Assembly (NCBI RefSeq): GCF_036669915.1
Contig: NC_089317.1
Span: forward strand, 9,721,311 to 9,785,310
Length of the DNA stretch: 64,000 nt
Direction of reading: 5' to 3'
Origin: Pocillopora verrucosa
Lineage: Eukaryota; Cnidaria; Anthozoa; Scleractinia; Pocilloporidae
Below the pieces are notes generated by a model. The model did no database searches and was not told the DNA's origin. It saw only the letters and a list, made by a program, of their open reading frames with translations. Positions 10,370-20,699 of this stretch are shown here, in pieces. The position numbers and the translations under genes are program-made. Position 1 is the stretch's first letter, and every line of letters begins with the position of its first letter.

Positions 10370-11566
10370 GGAGCTGTTTGTGTCTTCGCATGTTTATCAG
10401 CGAATCTTGCTCTCCAAGAGTTCTTTCAAGCAAGTAATTTTTGCTTTACTTGAACAACTAAACACCAACATACAAGGAATTGTATTTTCACTGATGGCGG
10501 TTGGTCGCAGTTGTATTTGCTCCGCTTCAATTTTATTTTTATTCTTGTTCTGTTGTCTAAGTCATTCGTTGTGTCACCCAAGTACGTTCCTTTTTGGTTT
10601 TTGTCGTGTAAGCGATGGTGAAGTTGCGATGAACATTGATGAAATGGATTTGTACCTTGCAATTTGCTCGTCATGGATGAAATCGACCCGCCATCTTCGA
10701 TTACAATCCTCAACAAGGACGAGTCGCTACTTTACTTCGCGAATACCTTACACACCAAACTCTATTTCTACTTTCAATGTTACTCGACTTCGGCTGGCAA
10801 ACAGCGGTGACATCAATCCTAACCCTGGTCCTTCTATTACATTGTTTACAACAAATCGCTTTTGGCAGCGCCATGAAATGCAACGACGTCGCAACCCTCG
10901 TACAAATCAAGTGTGATTCTGATCTTCATCTTAGAACATCGACAACTAATCTGACTATGTCAGGATTGGAAGTCAAGAGTGGAATTACCAACAGGGTTTG
11001 GCCTATCAATACTGTGGAAAGTCGAAGAACTTTTCCTTCTAAAGTTAAAAATTTACATAATGCTGTTAACAAGAATAATCTCGTGCAGATTTGCATTACT
11101 TCGAACAGGAAACCTGTTATCTCCAACAAATGTACTTTATCGGCTTCGAAGTTTTGTTTGTTTGGCCTCCTGAATTGTCAATCAGTCCGCAATAAGTATC
11201 TCTCTATCAAGGACTATGTTGTGGACAAGGATTTTGATATTTTTGCTATTACCAAGACCTGGCTCAACACTGGGGATTATGATAATTTAGTAATCGGAAG
11301 TCTTATCCCAAATGGCTATCGCTTTTTACACTCTGCTCGTGATGGAAGAGGTGGTGGCGTTGGATTGCTTTTCAAAAGTTCGTTGCCAGCTTTTGATACA
11401 GTTGATCATTCTCTTCTGCTTGCTAGACTATCTACCCGTTTTGGCATTTGTGACCAGGCACTGGACTGGTTTTGTTCATATCTATCTGATCGCACTCAGT
11501 ATGTCAGAATCCAAGATGTGTCTTCTGATATGCATGCCCTTTGGGCTTCGTTTTTTCATTTACGCA
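10370..11566 (+). pseudogene. CR1-like LINE, 5' part with 2A-like peptide and endonuclease start
   Basis: An ORF from about 10380 to 10916 encodes a Ser/Leu-rich leader and then a 2A-like motif. The APE endonuclease follows in another frame from about 10910: LFGLLNCQSVRNK, DFDIFAITKTWLN (normally TETWL), NGYRFLHSARDGRGGGVGLLFK. At about 11385 the sequence jumps directly to the RT palm (AFDTVDHSLLLARL, SYLSDRTQYVRIQDVSSD), so roughly the endonuclease C-terminus and RT fingers are deleted. At about 11550 it jumps again to TTTTTTCATTTACGCAA, identical to 13107-13123 of the later CR1 segment. A further frame change separates the 2A ORF from the endonuclease. It lies directly beside the Harbinger right end. 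Confidence 0.78.
10806..10832 (+). other. 2A-like translational recoding motif GDINPNPGP
   Basis: The codons read GGT GAC ATC AAT CCT AAC CCT GGT CCT. The classical consensus is D(V/I)ExNPGP. Here the Glu position is Asn and NPGP is intact. It sits early in the CR1-like coding region, after a hydrophobic leader and the residues RLRLANS. 2A-like peptides near the N-terminus of CR1-group ORFs have been described in marine invertebrates, where they cause ribosome skipping or act as signal sequences. Activity of this variant is unproven. Confidence 0.75.
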
Positions 11567-11568
11567 AA

Positions 11569-11795
11569 TTGGCGTACTGCACGGAGGTTTTGTGCTGCAT
11601 GGCCCTAATCTGGGCATTGTGTTCTTTCTGTTCTTGTTCTGTGCCCTCTTGCGCTGGGTCTCCTTCATTGGTGTACTGCATGGGGGTTTTAGTGCTGCAT
11701 GGCCCTAATCTGGGCGGTTTGTGTTGTATCTGGTGGTGTGACCTCCTGCGCTGGGTCTCCTTCACTGGTGTACTGTGCGGGGGTCCTCGTGTCAG
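11569..11795. repeat. About 98-bp tandem repeat, 2.3 units
   Basis: Units start at 11569, 11668 and 11765 (last one partial). Each begins TTGG.GTACTGC..GG.GGT and contains TGCTGCATGGCCCTAATCTGGGC and CTTGCGCTGGGTCTCCTTCA or close forms. GC content is higher than in the surroundings. It precedes a GT-rich leader and an ORF1-like coding piece, so these may be 5' promoter-type monomers of a LINE (inference). Confidence 0.7.
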
Positions 11796-12368
11796 TAGTG
11801 TGTGTTTGGTTTTGTGTCTCTGTGGTTCGTGAGGGAGTGTGTTCAATTTTTGGAGTGTGTGTGTTAATTTTGGCGAGGTGGGGTTCGATTCCCCAACGAA
11901 GTTGGTGTCTGGTGGCCCTCGGTTTTTGGTGGACCCAACCCTAAGGCATTGCACTTTCAGCCATGGGTTGGATTAGGTCTATAGATCGGTAGACATTGCA
12001 CCGCCCTCACTGGAGCCTGGCCGTTCACCTTAAATATAAAAAAACTGACCTGACGCGGGTTTTGGCCTGTGTCTTAGTATCGAGCGTGGATTTGCGGGTT
12101 TACAAGCGATTGTTGGATAAAGAAGCAGGAGTATTGTGAGTATAATTGCGTCCTGGTTTTTTGGCTGTTTTTCTGGTGACCCTCCCAGGGACTTATGCTC
12201 GGTCTCTTGCCGTAACCTGGGGTAAGCCAGTCTTTAGTTGTTTTCCAATCTTGTATTGGATTGGCGTTTTTCTTGGCTTTTTGGCCTGTTGAGTTTGGCG
12301 TTTTGTCATCTCACGGGTTTTCTTGCCGGTTTTTTCATCCATTTTTGGGCTTTTTGTTGTTTTTTGCT
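11796..12368 (+). other. GT-rich leader of an ORF1-like gene, with a T-loop-like box
   Basis: No clear ORF. At 11879-11897 the sequence GTGGGGTTCGATTCCCCAAC contains a perfect Pol III B-box-like TGGGG TTCGATT CCCCA hairpin, but no D-arm or A-box fits at tRNA spacing. A T/G-rich stretch follows to the ATG at 12369. This is best read as the 5' untranslated region of a non-LTR element, possibly with SINE-like ancestry. Confidence 0.35.
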
Positions 12369-13455
12369 ATGGTTTTGGAGTGTGTTAAGACGTGTGTAAT
12401 TCCTGCGTCGGAGATGGTGGCAAGTTATGAAAAGACTCGTGTGATTGCGCTCCTTAGGGAGTGCATTGATTTTGAAGGGCTTTCTGCCATTCAGTTTTGC
12501 CCCAGGGGCTTGATACGTGTTACCTTTAAGAATGCTTCGGATAAAGAGGAATTTGTGCGCGTTGGTTCGTTAACGTTGGATGGGCATGATCTTAGCGTGA
12601 CCTCTTCAGATAAGCCGCATTCTTTGGTTTACGTGCATTATTTTCCCGTCGAAGGTGATGATGCTTTGATTCGTGACGAGCTGGGTAAATACGGTGAAGT
12701 TATTAGTATTAAACATGTGCATTTGGGCCCTTTGCTGTATTCTTTGTACACTTCCCCTTTAGGTGATATTGCAAGATCTCATGGTCTATCTTATCACTTT
12801 TATGCTGATGATACACAGCTATATTTATCTTTTGAAACGTCATCGCCTGAGGATATGTCAACATGTACATCTGCTCTTGAAGATTGTGTTAAAGATATTG
12901 ACCTTTGGATGTTAAATAACAAACTGAAGCTGAACAGTGGGAAGACTGAAATTATAGTTTTTTCATCCTCCTATCGCCCATGTCCTGCGTTAACAAACCT
13001 GGTGATTGCCTCTGACACTGTTGACTGTTCAACTACTGCTGAAAATATTGGAGTTATTTTTAATAACTCTCTATCGATGTTGCCGCACGTTACTGCTGTT
13101 TGCGAGTCTTTGTTTTTTCATTTACGCAATATTTTTAAGATTCGCAAGTTTCTTTCTTACGATACATGTAAAACTCTAATTCATGCCTTTGTTACTGCAA
13201 GGATCGACTATTGTAACTCACTGCTCTACGGTCAGCCTAAATGTATCTTGAAACGTTTACAGAGTGTCCTAAATAGTGCAGGTTTAGGATTTTGTTCTTA
13301 TTTTTATTATGTAAAGCGCTTTTGGACCATTGGGAATTTTTATAGAATGACAATGAAGTTTTGTAGGTTTAGGATTTTGTTATTTTTATTATGTAAAGCG
13401 CTTTTGGACCATTGGGAATTAGCGCTCTATAAATACTGTATATTATTATTGTATA
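12369..13455 (+). pseudogene. Chimeric ORF: LINE ORF1-like piece fused to CR1 reverse transcriptase
   Basis: Residues 1 to about 118 (12369-12720) look like the RNA-binding ORF1 or gag-like protein of a [21 protein letters not shown], then [16 protein letters not shown] and [14 protein letters not shown], i.e. RRM-like segments. At [13 protein letters not shown] (about 12721) the frame passes without a break into a CR1 [27 protein letters not shown] (catalytic YADD), [43 protein letters not shown]. The normal RT part before GPLL is missing. The 3' end shows the CR1-type TGTAAAGCGCTTTTGGACC... then CTCTATAAATACTG near 13430. The frame stays open to 13595, but element homology ends near 13455. 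Confidence 0.72.
13282..13440 (+). repeat. 85-bp tandem duplication of the CR1 3' end
   Basis: Copies start at 13282 and 13367. Each contains GTTTAGGATTTTGTT, then TTTTTATTATGTAAAGCGCT and TTTGGACCATTGGGAATT. The second copy carries the terminal AGCGCTCTATAAATACTGTA that usually ends CR1-type tails. Confidence 0.8.
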
Positions 13456-13465
13456 TTAAAGAATC

Positions 13466-13595
13466 TCTCGTTGTTTTTTACTACCTTCATGGCAAATTTG
13501 TCGACTGCATTATCAGGCTCCTGTTCTGCATGAAGTTTTTTGCCTATTGCGGGTTTCCAAACATCTTTATACATGGGGTATCCCTGAACACCTGA
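13466..13595 (-). pseudogene. HIRAN-like domain exon fragment
   Basis: The minus strand encodes [20 protein letters not shown] followed by [18 protein letters not shown]. This matches the pattern Y..W.P..GE.L....E..N..D.YAV.V.K that opens HIRAN-like domains in transposon-associated proteins of cnidarians, as I recall them. Only about 43 residues are visible, with no start or stop of their own. The plus-strand frame over the same bases belongs to the tail of the chimeric ORF and is not meaningful. Confidence 0.45.
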
Positions 13596-13967
13596 GTCGA
13601 AAGGCCCAGACTCCTCCCAACATTTAAAGCTTGCCTACTAAGCACTTGTTTGTTTGGTTTTTTTTTTCAATGCCGAAGGAATTTCAACTTTATGGTGTGT
13701 TTCGAAGTGATAACCTTGAAAAATCAGATTGAAAGAGCATTTTAAGTTAAAGATGGTGTAAATTCCAATGAAAAAGAAGGTACGACAAATGAAATTTCGC
13801 TTTCTATAAACTTGATAAATGTGAAAGACAGCCACAACTTCTATGTGGGTGTTTCCAAACCTGGATTGTTTGTAGCAATACAACTCTACTGAAACTTCAA
13901 ACTGTATTGTTTCTATTTTTTTCCAAATTCTGCACCTCCAAATTGGGGGTGCGGCTTATCTACGGAT

Positions 13968-13995
13968 GCGGCTTCTACATGGACGTTTATGGTAT
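13968..13995. repeat. Right copy of the 4978-type inverted end
   Basis: TGCGGCTTCTACATGGACGT then TTATGGTA is the reverse complement of the sequence starting at 4978, with one difference. Upstream, GGGGGTGCGGCTTATCTACG (13946-13965) repeats the GGCTTAT core. TA lies at the outer edge in both copies. Confidence 0.5.
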
Positions 13996-14370
13996 GCCAA
14001 GTTCTCGAATCAGAAACCCCAGTCCTTCACAATTCCACCTTGTTTTAACAAAACTGACTGAACTTCAAGAGAAATTGAACACAACGGATCAATCATCAGT
14101 CATAGCGCAGCTGAGATGAGTGAACAATTCACTTCAAATTGTTGAGGGAAACCAGACTGATATTTTCGATGCCATTCTTAACAAGCTGCTGAGTATGGAG
14201 ATGCGGATCAAGACTGGTTTGAAAGCCTTGGAATAGAAGATTGCAGCTTTAGAAAAAAAAAGTCATGGACTGTCCAGCAATTGCAGAGGTAAGCACTACA
14301 GGAATGCTAATGCCACCAAGCTCTTCAAAGAAAAGAAGAATCACCTGCCACCCTGATCTCTCGGTGAGTA
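13994..14370 (+). pseudogene. Coiled-coil protein fragment with in-frame stops
   Basis: From ATG 13994 the frame reads MPSSRIRNPSPSQFHLVLTK and continues with leucine heptads (LTELQEKLN). After TGA at 14117-14119 the same frame continues with heptads (FDAILNKLLSMEMRI). After TAG at 14234-14236 come KIAALEKKK and the end. A second frame from about 14260 gives PPSSSKKRRITCHPDLSV before a donor-like CTCGGTGAGT near 14360. The heptad pattern persisting across stops suggests a decayed exon rather than chance. The family is not recognised; it may belong to an adjacent element. Confidence 0.42.
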
Positions 14371-16425
14371 ATCTTAGTCTACAACTTAAACATTGTCCTT
14401 AGTACATGTTTCTTACGCTGCTTGGATTAATATGATGACTTGTACTCAAGAATTTTGCAGCTTGCTTACAAAACTCAAAAGCCCGTTTTAAAATGTGCGC
14501 CATAAAAGTTTTCAGTTTTTTGTTCGTCTTGCCGCCCAACCCCCTGTATGTGTTTGACAGACTGCTTGTGTCCTCTTTCAAAGGCACCAAGGAATCTTTA
14601 GTAATCATTTCCTTATTGTTCAGATTAGAAATGCAAGGAATCTGCACTTTTGAGTACTAATGCACTGTGATTGTTCACAGCACTATATCCGTTCAAAGAT
14701 GGAACAGTTGGGCCTTTCATAGAACACTGACAAGAAGTAAGCTTAAGTTTAATAATTTGTGTTTAAACTTATATAGTTTAAGCTAGTGTAGAAACAAAAA
14801 AGTGTTGAAAAGTGAAAAAATGTTTCTTTGCTTGAAATGTCTTCCTTTGGATGCTCAAAGAAATTCATTGATAGTGAGCTAACTAGCTGATTGTGTAGTT
14901 TTCATTTTCTTTCTGTTTGCATAACCACTTTTGTGGTTCATGCTAACTGGCCAAATTTTGACAGCTCAGACAGCATCAGCTTGAGAGGTTTTTCAATTAG
15001 GTTTGCTATTCAATTAAGATAATCTGGATTCCACTGAACACCTTATTCTCTAGCTTTATTGAAGTTGCATACCTCCTAGTTAGGATTTTGAGTTGGATTT
15101 CTGTTGGGACTTTAAGTTGAATTTTTTGAGTCAGAATTATTACTGAGTGCACAGTCACTCAACTCTCTTCTAGGGACCAACTATTATAAACTTGCTATAT
15201 TTTTGCACAATGATACAGGCGATGTAGGTCCACCATTTCCACTTTTTCATTCTGTCTGAATTTAGTTTTGAATTTGGACAATTTGCTAGTTTCAATGTTT
15301 TCACAAGCAACCACCTCACTTGCCAAATTGGCAAGAGAGTATGAAGACTGTAAACATATACATGTATGACATTTAATATTTTGCAGCCTACATTTAAGTT
15401 ATTATGGGAAGTGAATTTTTCTGGAATATTTTGTTTTCATTGACCACTATTTGGCAGCTATGTCCAGGATTGAATGCAAGTGTTTTTCTAGTAAATACTT
15501 CATGTATGAAAGAATTTTTTACCATTTTCACTGCACTTCATATTTCACAGAATTATGTGTGTTCGGTTGAACTTTTATCAATGAGGACACTTAATCATGC
15601 TTGTGTTAAAGAGCCTGAAATCCTGGACATATCTGCTATTTGGAGGTAGCTACAATTTTTATTCTCTTTAGAGTTCTCTAGTTCTCCATCAGATGGAGCA
15701 CCCCAATATTTTCCTAAATATTTTCTTTTGAAGATAATATTTTTACAAGTTTCAATGTTTTTTGATTTGGCTCAATTGTTAAAATTGATGATATATCAGA
15801 GTTGAAGAGACATGCAGATTTCACAGTTAAGGTTTAAAAAAACTATGTTTGAAGTGCAGCTAGTGATACTTTTAGTCAATTGAATTTGTTCTTCAGTTGC
15901 AGTTTCAAATAGATCTGATGTCAGCACAAGATTTAATGTGAGGTGGCACTGTAAGAATGTTCGCCTTGACTCCTTAGGTTCATAAAATTCACATAATTAT
16001 TTGTTCTTCAAACCTCTATTTCGTAAAATGCTTGATATAGAAGTTTAGACATTGGAATATGTATATAGAAATCAACTTTCTGGTTATAGTTTGTGTATAT
16101 AATTTTTCAGACAGTCATCCTACCAATTCAAAGTATCGATTATACTGTTCTAAGGGTTTAAGTTTTCCTTCTTTTTGGCTTTAGAGAGAAAAAATGTGTA
16201 AAGTAAAATAATAGCAAGACTCAAAGGCTGAAAAACATGATTGTTGTCAGGCTCCATTGTGAACTCTGAATAAATTGTACTGCTAACATCACTGTGCATC
16301 AATAAACTTGTTGAGAATTATTAAAAGAGTGCTTATCTTGTCTGGGAGAGGGAAATGGGACAAATTTTTTTTAGAACCTTTAGTATGGTTGAGTCTAGGA
16401 GGTGAAATCCATTGGATTGAATTTG
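14371..16425. other. Long AT-rich stretch without recognisable genes
   Basis: Only short ORFs (about 80 codons at 14399-14647 minus and 15404-15649 plus) without motifs. The phrase AGTTTCAATGTTTT recurs near 15288 and 15748. Nothing else is supported. Confidence 0.5.
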
Positions 16426-16429
16426 AAGA

Positions 16430-17190
16430 ACAGTGATTAACCAAGCGGCAGTAAACGCGAGGAAATGCATGCCTTGCACAAATTAATTCGAATCCACCGT
16501 TGCAGAGAAATTACCAGAAAATGCATGTTTTACTGGTTTACTCCAGTGAATATGAAGTTGGAGTGCGCAAAATGGCTGTGACTGGCAGAAAAACTCTTAT
16601 TTTCCATGGGTTAACCAAACAGTAATAAACGGTAAAACGCCAGAAAATGCATTTCATTGAATTTGCTCGAATTCACTATTGGGAAGAAATATTGGAAAAT
16701 GCATGCTTTCAACTGGAAAACTCTTGTGAACATTTCGTTAACCATGCGAAAAATGGTTCTGAAGACAAGAAAACATGACATTTTCAATGTGTTATACAAA
16801 CGGCAAACAAAGGAAATCACTACGTTTTCTTGCATTTACAAACATTAATCTTCCAGGAAAATTCGTGTTTTTAGCCGCTAACTCCAGTGAATGCATTGCT
16901 GTATATTAGGAAAATGTCAATGAACAAAAGGAAAACAAGCTGTTTGCGGTGTGTTAACCAAGCAGTTAACACTGGAAAATGATTTGTTTACTTGCGTTCA
17001 CAGCGAAGGAAAACTTCCATATAATAAAACGAATACTGGGATTCACGGATGTGAAAACGCAGAGAAAACGTTGGATTTTCCGTACGCAAAACATGAGTAA
17101 ACGTTTGAAAAATGCCGCGTTTTCCGTGAATTTAATCTTCGTTTTCCGTACAGTGAACGCTAGTTTTTTTGCCGTGTCTGTGATATAACT
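16430..17190. repeat. Degenerate repeat region with GAAAATGCATG and GTTAACCA motifs
   Basis: GTTAACCA or close forms occur near 16438, 16611, 16737 and 16955. (G)GAAAATGCAT forms occur near 16455, 16516, 16641 and 16694. Scattered TTCCAGTGAA, CGTTTACT and TTTTCCGTG variants occur in both orientations up to 17170. Spacing is irregular (roughly 120-200 bases), so this is an old satellite or palindromic repeat eroded beyond simple alignment. Confidence 0.45.
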
Positions 17191-17894
17191 TTCTTGTGTG
17201 CACGAGAGGATCTGAGAAATTAATATATGGAAGAGAAAAGCGACAGTATGGGTTCCTTACTCATTTCCCACATTCCCATACTTTCTTCATATGCTGCACT
17301 GTGCAATCTTTCTGCTATTGCTGTAATTCATATTAAAGAGTAACCTAAAGCAAATGCCACAACAAGGAATATGTATGCAAAATTAATGAACCTTTGCATG
17401 TACCTCACAGAAACAAACTCATAGTTAAATTAAATTCAACAGAAAAAGTTATTGTCAATAACCAGAGTCAACATGCTCTTATCACTTTATTACCATGGCT
17501 TGGAAATGATTACATTATCTGAGAGCAGGCATGCAATGAGGACAGTGGCAACTGGCCTTCAAAGTGGTGTGCAGCTCATGGACCACTTTGGTGGTAGTAG
17601 AGGGAAAAAGATCTTCGTATTTATACCGAGTCAAGGTCTGTATTTATTTGAATTGTTACTTAAATTAACTAAACCCTTACATATCCTATTTAACCTTTTC
17701 TCTTCGAATGGTACACGTGTCTTGTATTAGCATAATTCTAGTTATGCCTGGTTTTCTGTAAAACTTGTCTTTATGCTTGGTAAGTTCACCTTTCCTGCAG
17801 CATGGCAGTTCCAAGCACAAATTAATAAGAAATTAGCAAACCTCAGGACAGTAAAAACGTTCAAGGGTCATTTAATTTGTAATCGTATCAACTT

Positions 17895-18233
17895 AAGAAT
17901 AGTCATTTTCTAAATATTAACCAAATAACAGATGCCAACTATATCAAACTGCATCCCCATATACTTGCAAGAATCTTCTAAAGGCCAATTTTTACTCTCC
18001 TGTATCAAATTTCAGAGGAACTCATTGAAAAGCTTGGCATTAATGGACGAGAAACAACATTGTCACTGACAACCATGGAAAGCGAAAACACCAGCATCAA
18101 GAACAGTCATGTGCATGACTACTGCATTTTTCCAAATTTTAACCAAGTAACAGAAGCCAACTATATCAAATTGCATCCACATATACCTGCAAGAATCTTC
18201 TAAAGGCCAATTTTTAGTCTTCTGCATCAAATT
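17895..18233 (+). repeat. Direct repeat pair around a BEL/Pao protease scrap
   Basis: 17895-18009 and 18120-18233 are about 110-bp direct repeats (TAACCAA.TAACAGA.GCCAAC, AAGAATCTTCTAAAGGCCAA). Between them, 18003-18110 encodes SEELIEKLGINGRETTLSLT, the protease flap region of BEL/Pao polyproteins. A second copy of that region lies at 22575-22640. The scrap is about 35 codons and has no catalytic motif of its own. Confidence 0.6.
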
Positions 18234-18295
18234 TGTAAACACTTTTCATAATTGCATACATAAACTGTTCTATCCCTACAGCTATGCAATATTCC

Positions 18296-19258
18296 ATTCT
18301 TTTACCCATGGTCACTTTACCGCCAACATCTACAGCCACTTCAACATCTCCACCATCCACAGTCACCTTACCATCAACATGTACAGCCACTTCCACATCT
18401 TCATTATCCACACTCAGTTTACCACTAACATCTGCAGCCACTTCAACATCTTCATCATCTACAATCAGTTTACCACCAACATCTACAGCCACTTGAACAT
18501 CTTCACCATCCAGTCACCCTACATCCAACATCTGCAGCCACTTCAACATCTTCACCATACACAGTCACCTTACCACCAACATCTACAGCTACTTCAACAT
18601 CATCATCCACAGTCACCTGACCACCAAAACAGCCACTTTCACATCTTCATCATATACAGTCAATTTGCCCCCAACATCTACAGCCATTTCAACATCTTCA
18701 TCATCCACAGTCACCTTACTGCCAACATCTACAGCCACTTTAACGTCTTCATCATCCACAATCAATTTACCACCAACATCTACAGCTACTTAAAAATCTA
18801 CATTATCCTTAGTCACTTTACGGTCAACATCTACAGCTTCTTCAACATCTTGACCACTCACAGTCACCTTACCATTAACATCTGCAACTACTTCAACATC
18901 TTCATCATCCATGGTCACTTTACTGCCTACATCTACAGCCACTTCAACATCTTCACCATCCAGTCACCTTACCGCCAATATCTGCAGCCACTTTGTTATC
19001 TTTACCATCCACAGTCACCTTACCGCCAACATCTACACCCACTGTTACATCTTCATCATCCACAGTCATTTCGCCTCCAACATCTACAGCCACTTCAACA
19101 TCTTCATCATCCACAGTCAATTTCACATCTGCATCATCCACAGTCGATTCAACATCTGCATCATCCACAGTCAATTTACCACCAACATCTACAACTACTT
19201 CAAAAACTTCATCATTTACTGTCACTTTACCTCGAGCATCTCTATCCACTTCCTGTTA
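18296..19258. repeat. 51-bp-period minisatellite, about 17-18 units
   Basis: The unit is near CCGCCAACATCTACAGCCAC then TTCAACATCTTCATCATCCA, CAGTCACCTTA: 51 bases, a multiple of three, so several frames stay open. On + it gives Thr/Ser-rich or His/Ile-rich repeats (the frame at 18379-19278 is 299 codons). On - it gives a 17-residue acidic unit GGKVTVDDEDVEVAVDV. 2-bp losses at CCATCCAGTCACC (near 18508 and 18957) break the minus frame. Shorter units occur near 18600 and 19120. Whether it was ever coding is unclear. If so, the minus frame is the more protein-like. Confidence 0.8.
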
Positions 19259-19261
19259 GTT

Positions 19262-20695
19262 TCGAAACGTTTAGTTAGTACACACTATTAAAATTTTTGG
19301 TCTGGTTCATTTTTATCATGTCTTTCATCAGTTAATGATTATTACACAATAAGTTTGTTATCTCCAATAAATTCCCTTTTAGTACATGTGTAAGATTCTA
19401 TTTCAATCATCAGTATTAAATCATTGTTACAAAATCATAGCTGCTAGATAATCGCTATCGTCAGGAGCTAGACCAAAGTCTTCATTTCTTTGACATTTAC
19501 AATGTTTACCTCATGTTTGTGTTATTGGTGTAGTTCTCGTATTCAGTTTTCTGTGTAATCGCTTTATTTTTAGCTAGGTTAATGTTACATTTCGCTTGGC
19601 ATTTTTCTTAGTTTAGTTTCTGTTGTATTTTCCTTTAGTTCGAACCACACACAACTTCAATCGCAACTTCCATTATAAAAAAGTACTTCCTAGCACTATC
19701 ATTTAAAATTCATAACATCATTTAACGTTCTATGTGCATTCCAATTGTCTGCTCAGCCACTTGGGAAACCTTTTGAGGTTATCTTTGTTCGAATTTGATA
19801 AATCTCCTGTTAAGGAAACCTGCCAGAAGGCTCATTTTTATTGAATCGATTATTGATTAGTTCACTAATTTCAGAATGATCTTAGATAGGTACATAGTTG
19901 CAATGTTTCTGTTTTTTCTGCATTTCTATTAGTTTTGTAATCAGACCTTTCGGTGTCACCACGCGCATATTAAAGATTAGTTTAGAGTCCCTTTGATCAG
20001 TTCTTCTTAAGTTTTGAGTTGTCTTGACAAACTTTTGCTCTTTCTCATTTTCTCAATCTTTGGCACGAGTGGGACCAATATGTGAGTACTTTTGTAACTT
20101 TGTTTTTTCTGGTCTACCTTTTGAGTGTTGGGCAACAATATACGAACAGATATTCCATTGTATTCCAGTATTCACGATTGATTTAAGATTTAAAGGCCAA
20201 AATTGTACCAAAAGCAAGTGAATACCCACCATCTAGATAAGAACAATGGGCTGTTATCCAGCCACCTAAAATTCTTGGAATTTGTATCGAAACTTTTGTA
20301 CTTTGTACTGTTTTACTTGCATTGCTCTTTGTCATTTTAAATCTCTTTATTGACGTTTAGGCCAAGTTCTTTACACGCGATTCTTTGATTATACTTTCCA
20401 CAACATTTTCATTATATTGATAGAGCTTCATTGCATTGTTGTTTCAATTTACAATTGATAGATTGATTGATTGTGCAATTGATCGTGATTCTTCATCTTT
20501 GATTGTGGTTCATGGTTGATTTTTTTTCAAGAATAAAGGTTCGTGCAAACAGTCAACTTTGGTTTGTTATCTTGATCTGTAAAATAGTCCCTGACACCTT
20601 GTTAACCGCGTTTTGGAGTGACACCCCTTGGAACTGGAGACACTAGATTTTTTGGGTCATTGCAAACGCTAAATCTCCAGTTATTCTTAAATCTA
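19262..20695. other. Non-coding AT-rich stretch
   Basis: No supported ORF. AAGAATAAAGGTTCGTGC at 20530-20547 looks like a polyadenylation signal followed by GT-rich DNA, as in the R region of an LTR, but no paired LTR or primer-binding site could be shown. Confidence 0.4.
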
Positions 20696-20699
20696 CACG

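Noticed and set aside
11870-11905. tRNA gene suggested by TGGGGTTCGATTCCCCA
   Set aside because: The T-arm is perfect, but no D-arm, anticodon arm or paired acceptor stem fits at tRNA spacing upstream. Kept only as a B-box-like site.
11556-11954. 132-codon minus-strand ORF with Pro/Thr/His-rich repeats
   Set aside because: Antisense shadow of the 98-bp tandem repeat.
18379-19278. 299-codon plus-strand ORF as a gene
   Set aside because: It is open only because the 51-bp repeat is a multiple of three. The translation is low-complexity His/Ile/Asn without any domain.
20520-20600. LTR end with AATAAA-type signal
   Set aside because: No TG...CA ends, no second LTR and no primer-binding site could be matched, so an LTR is not supported.
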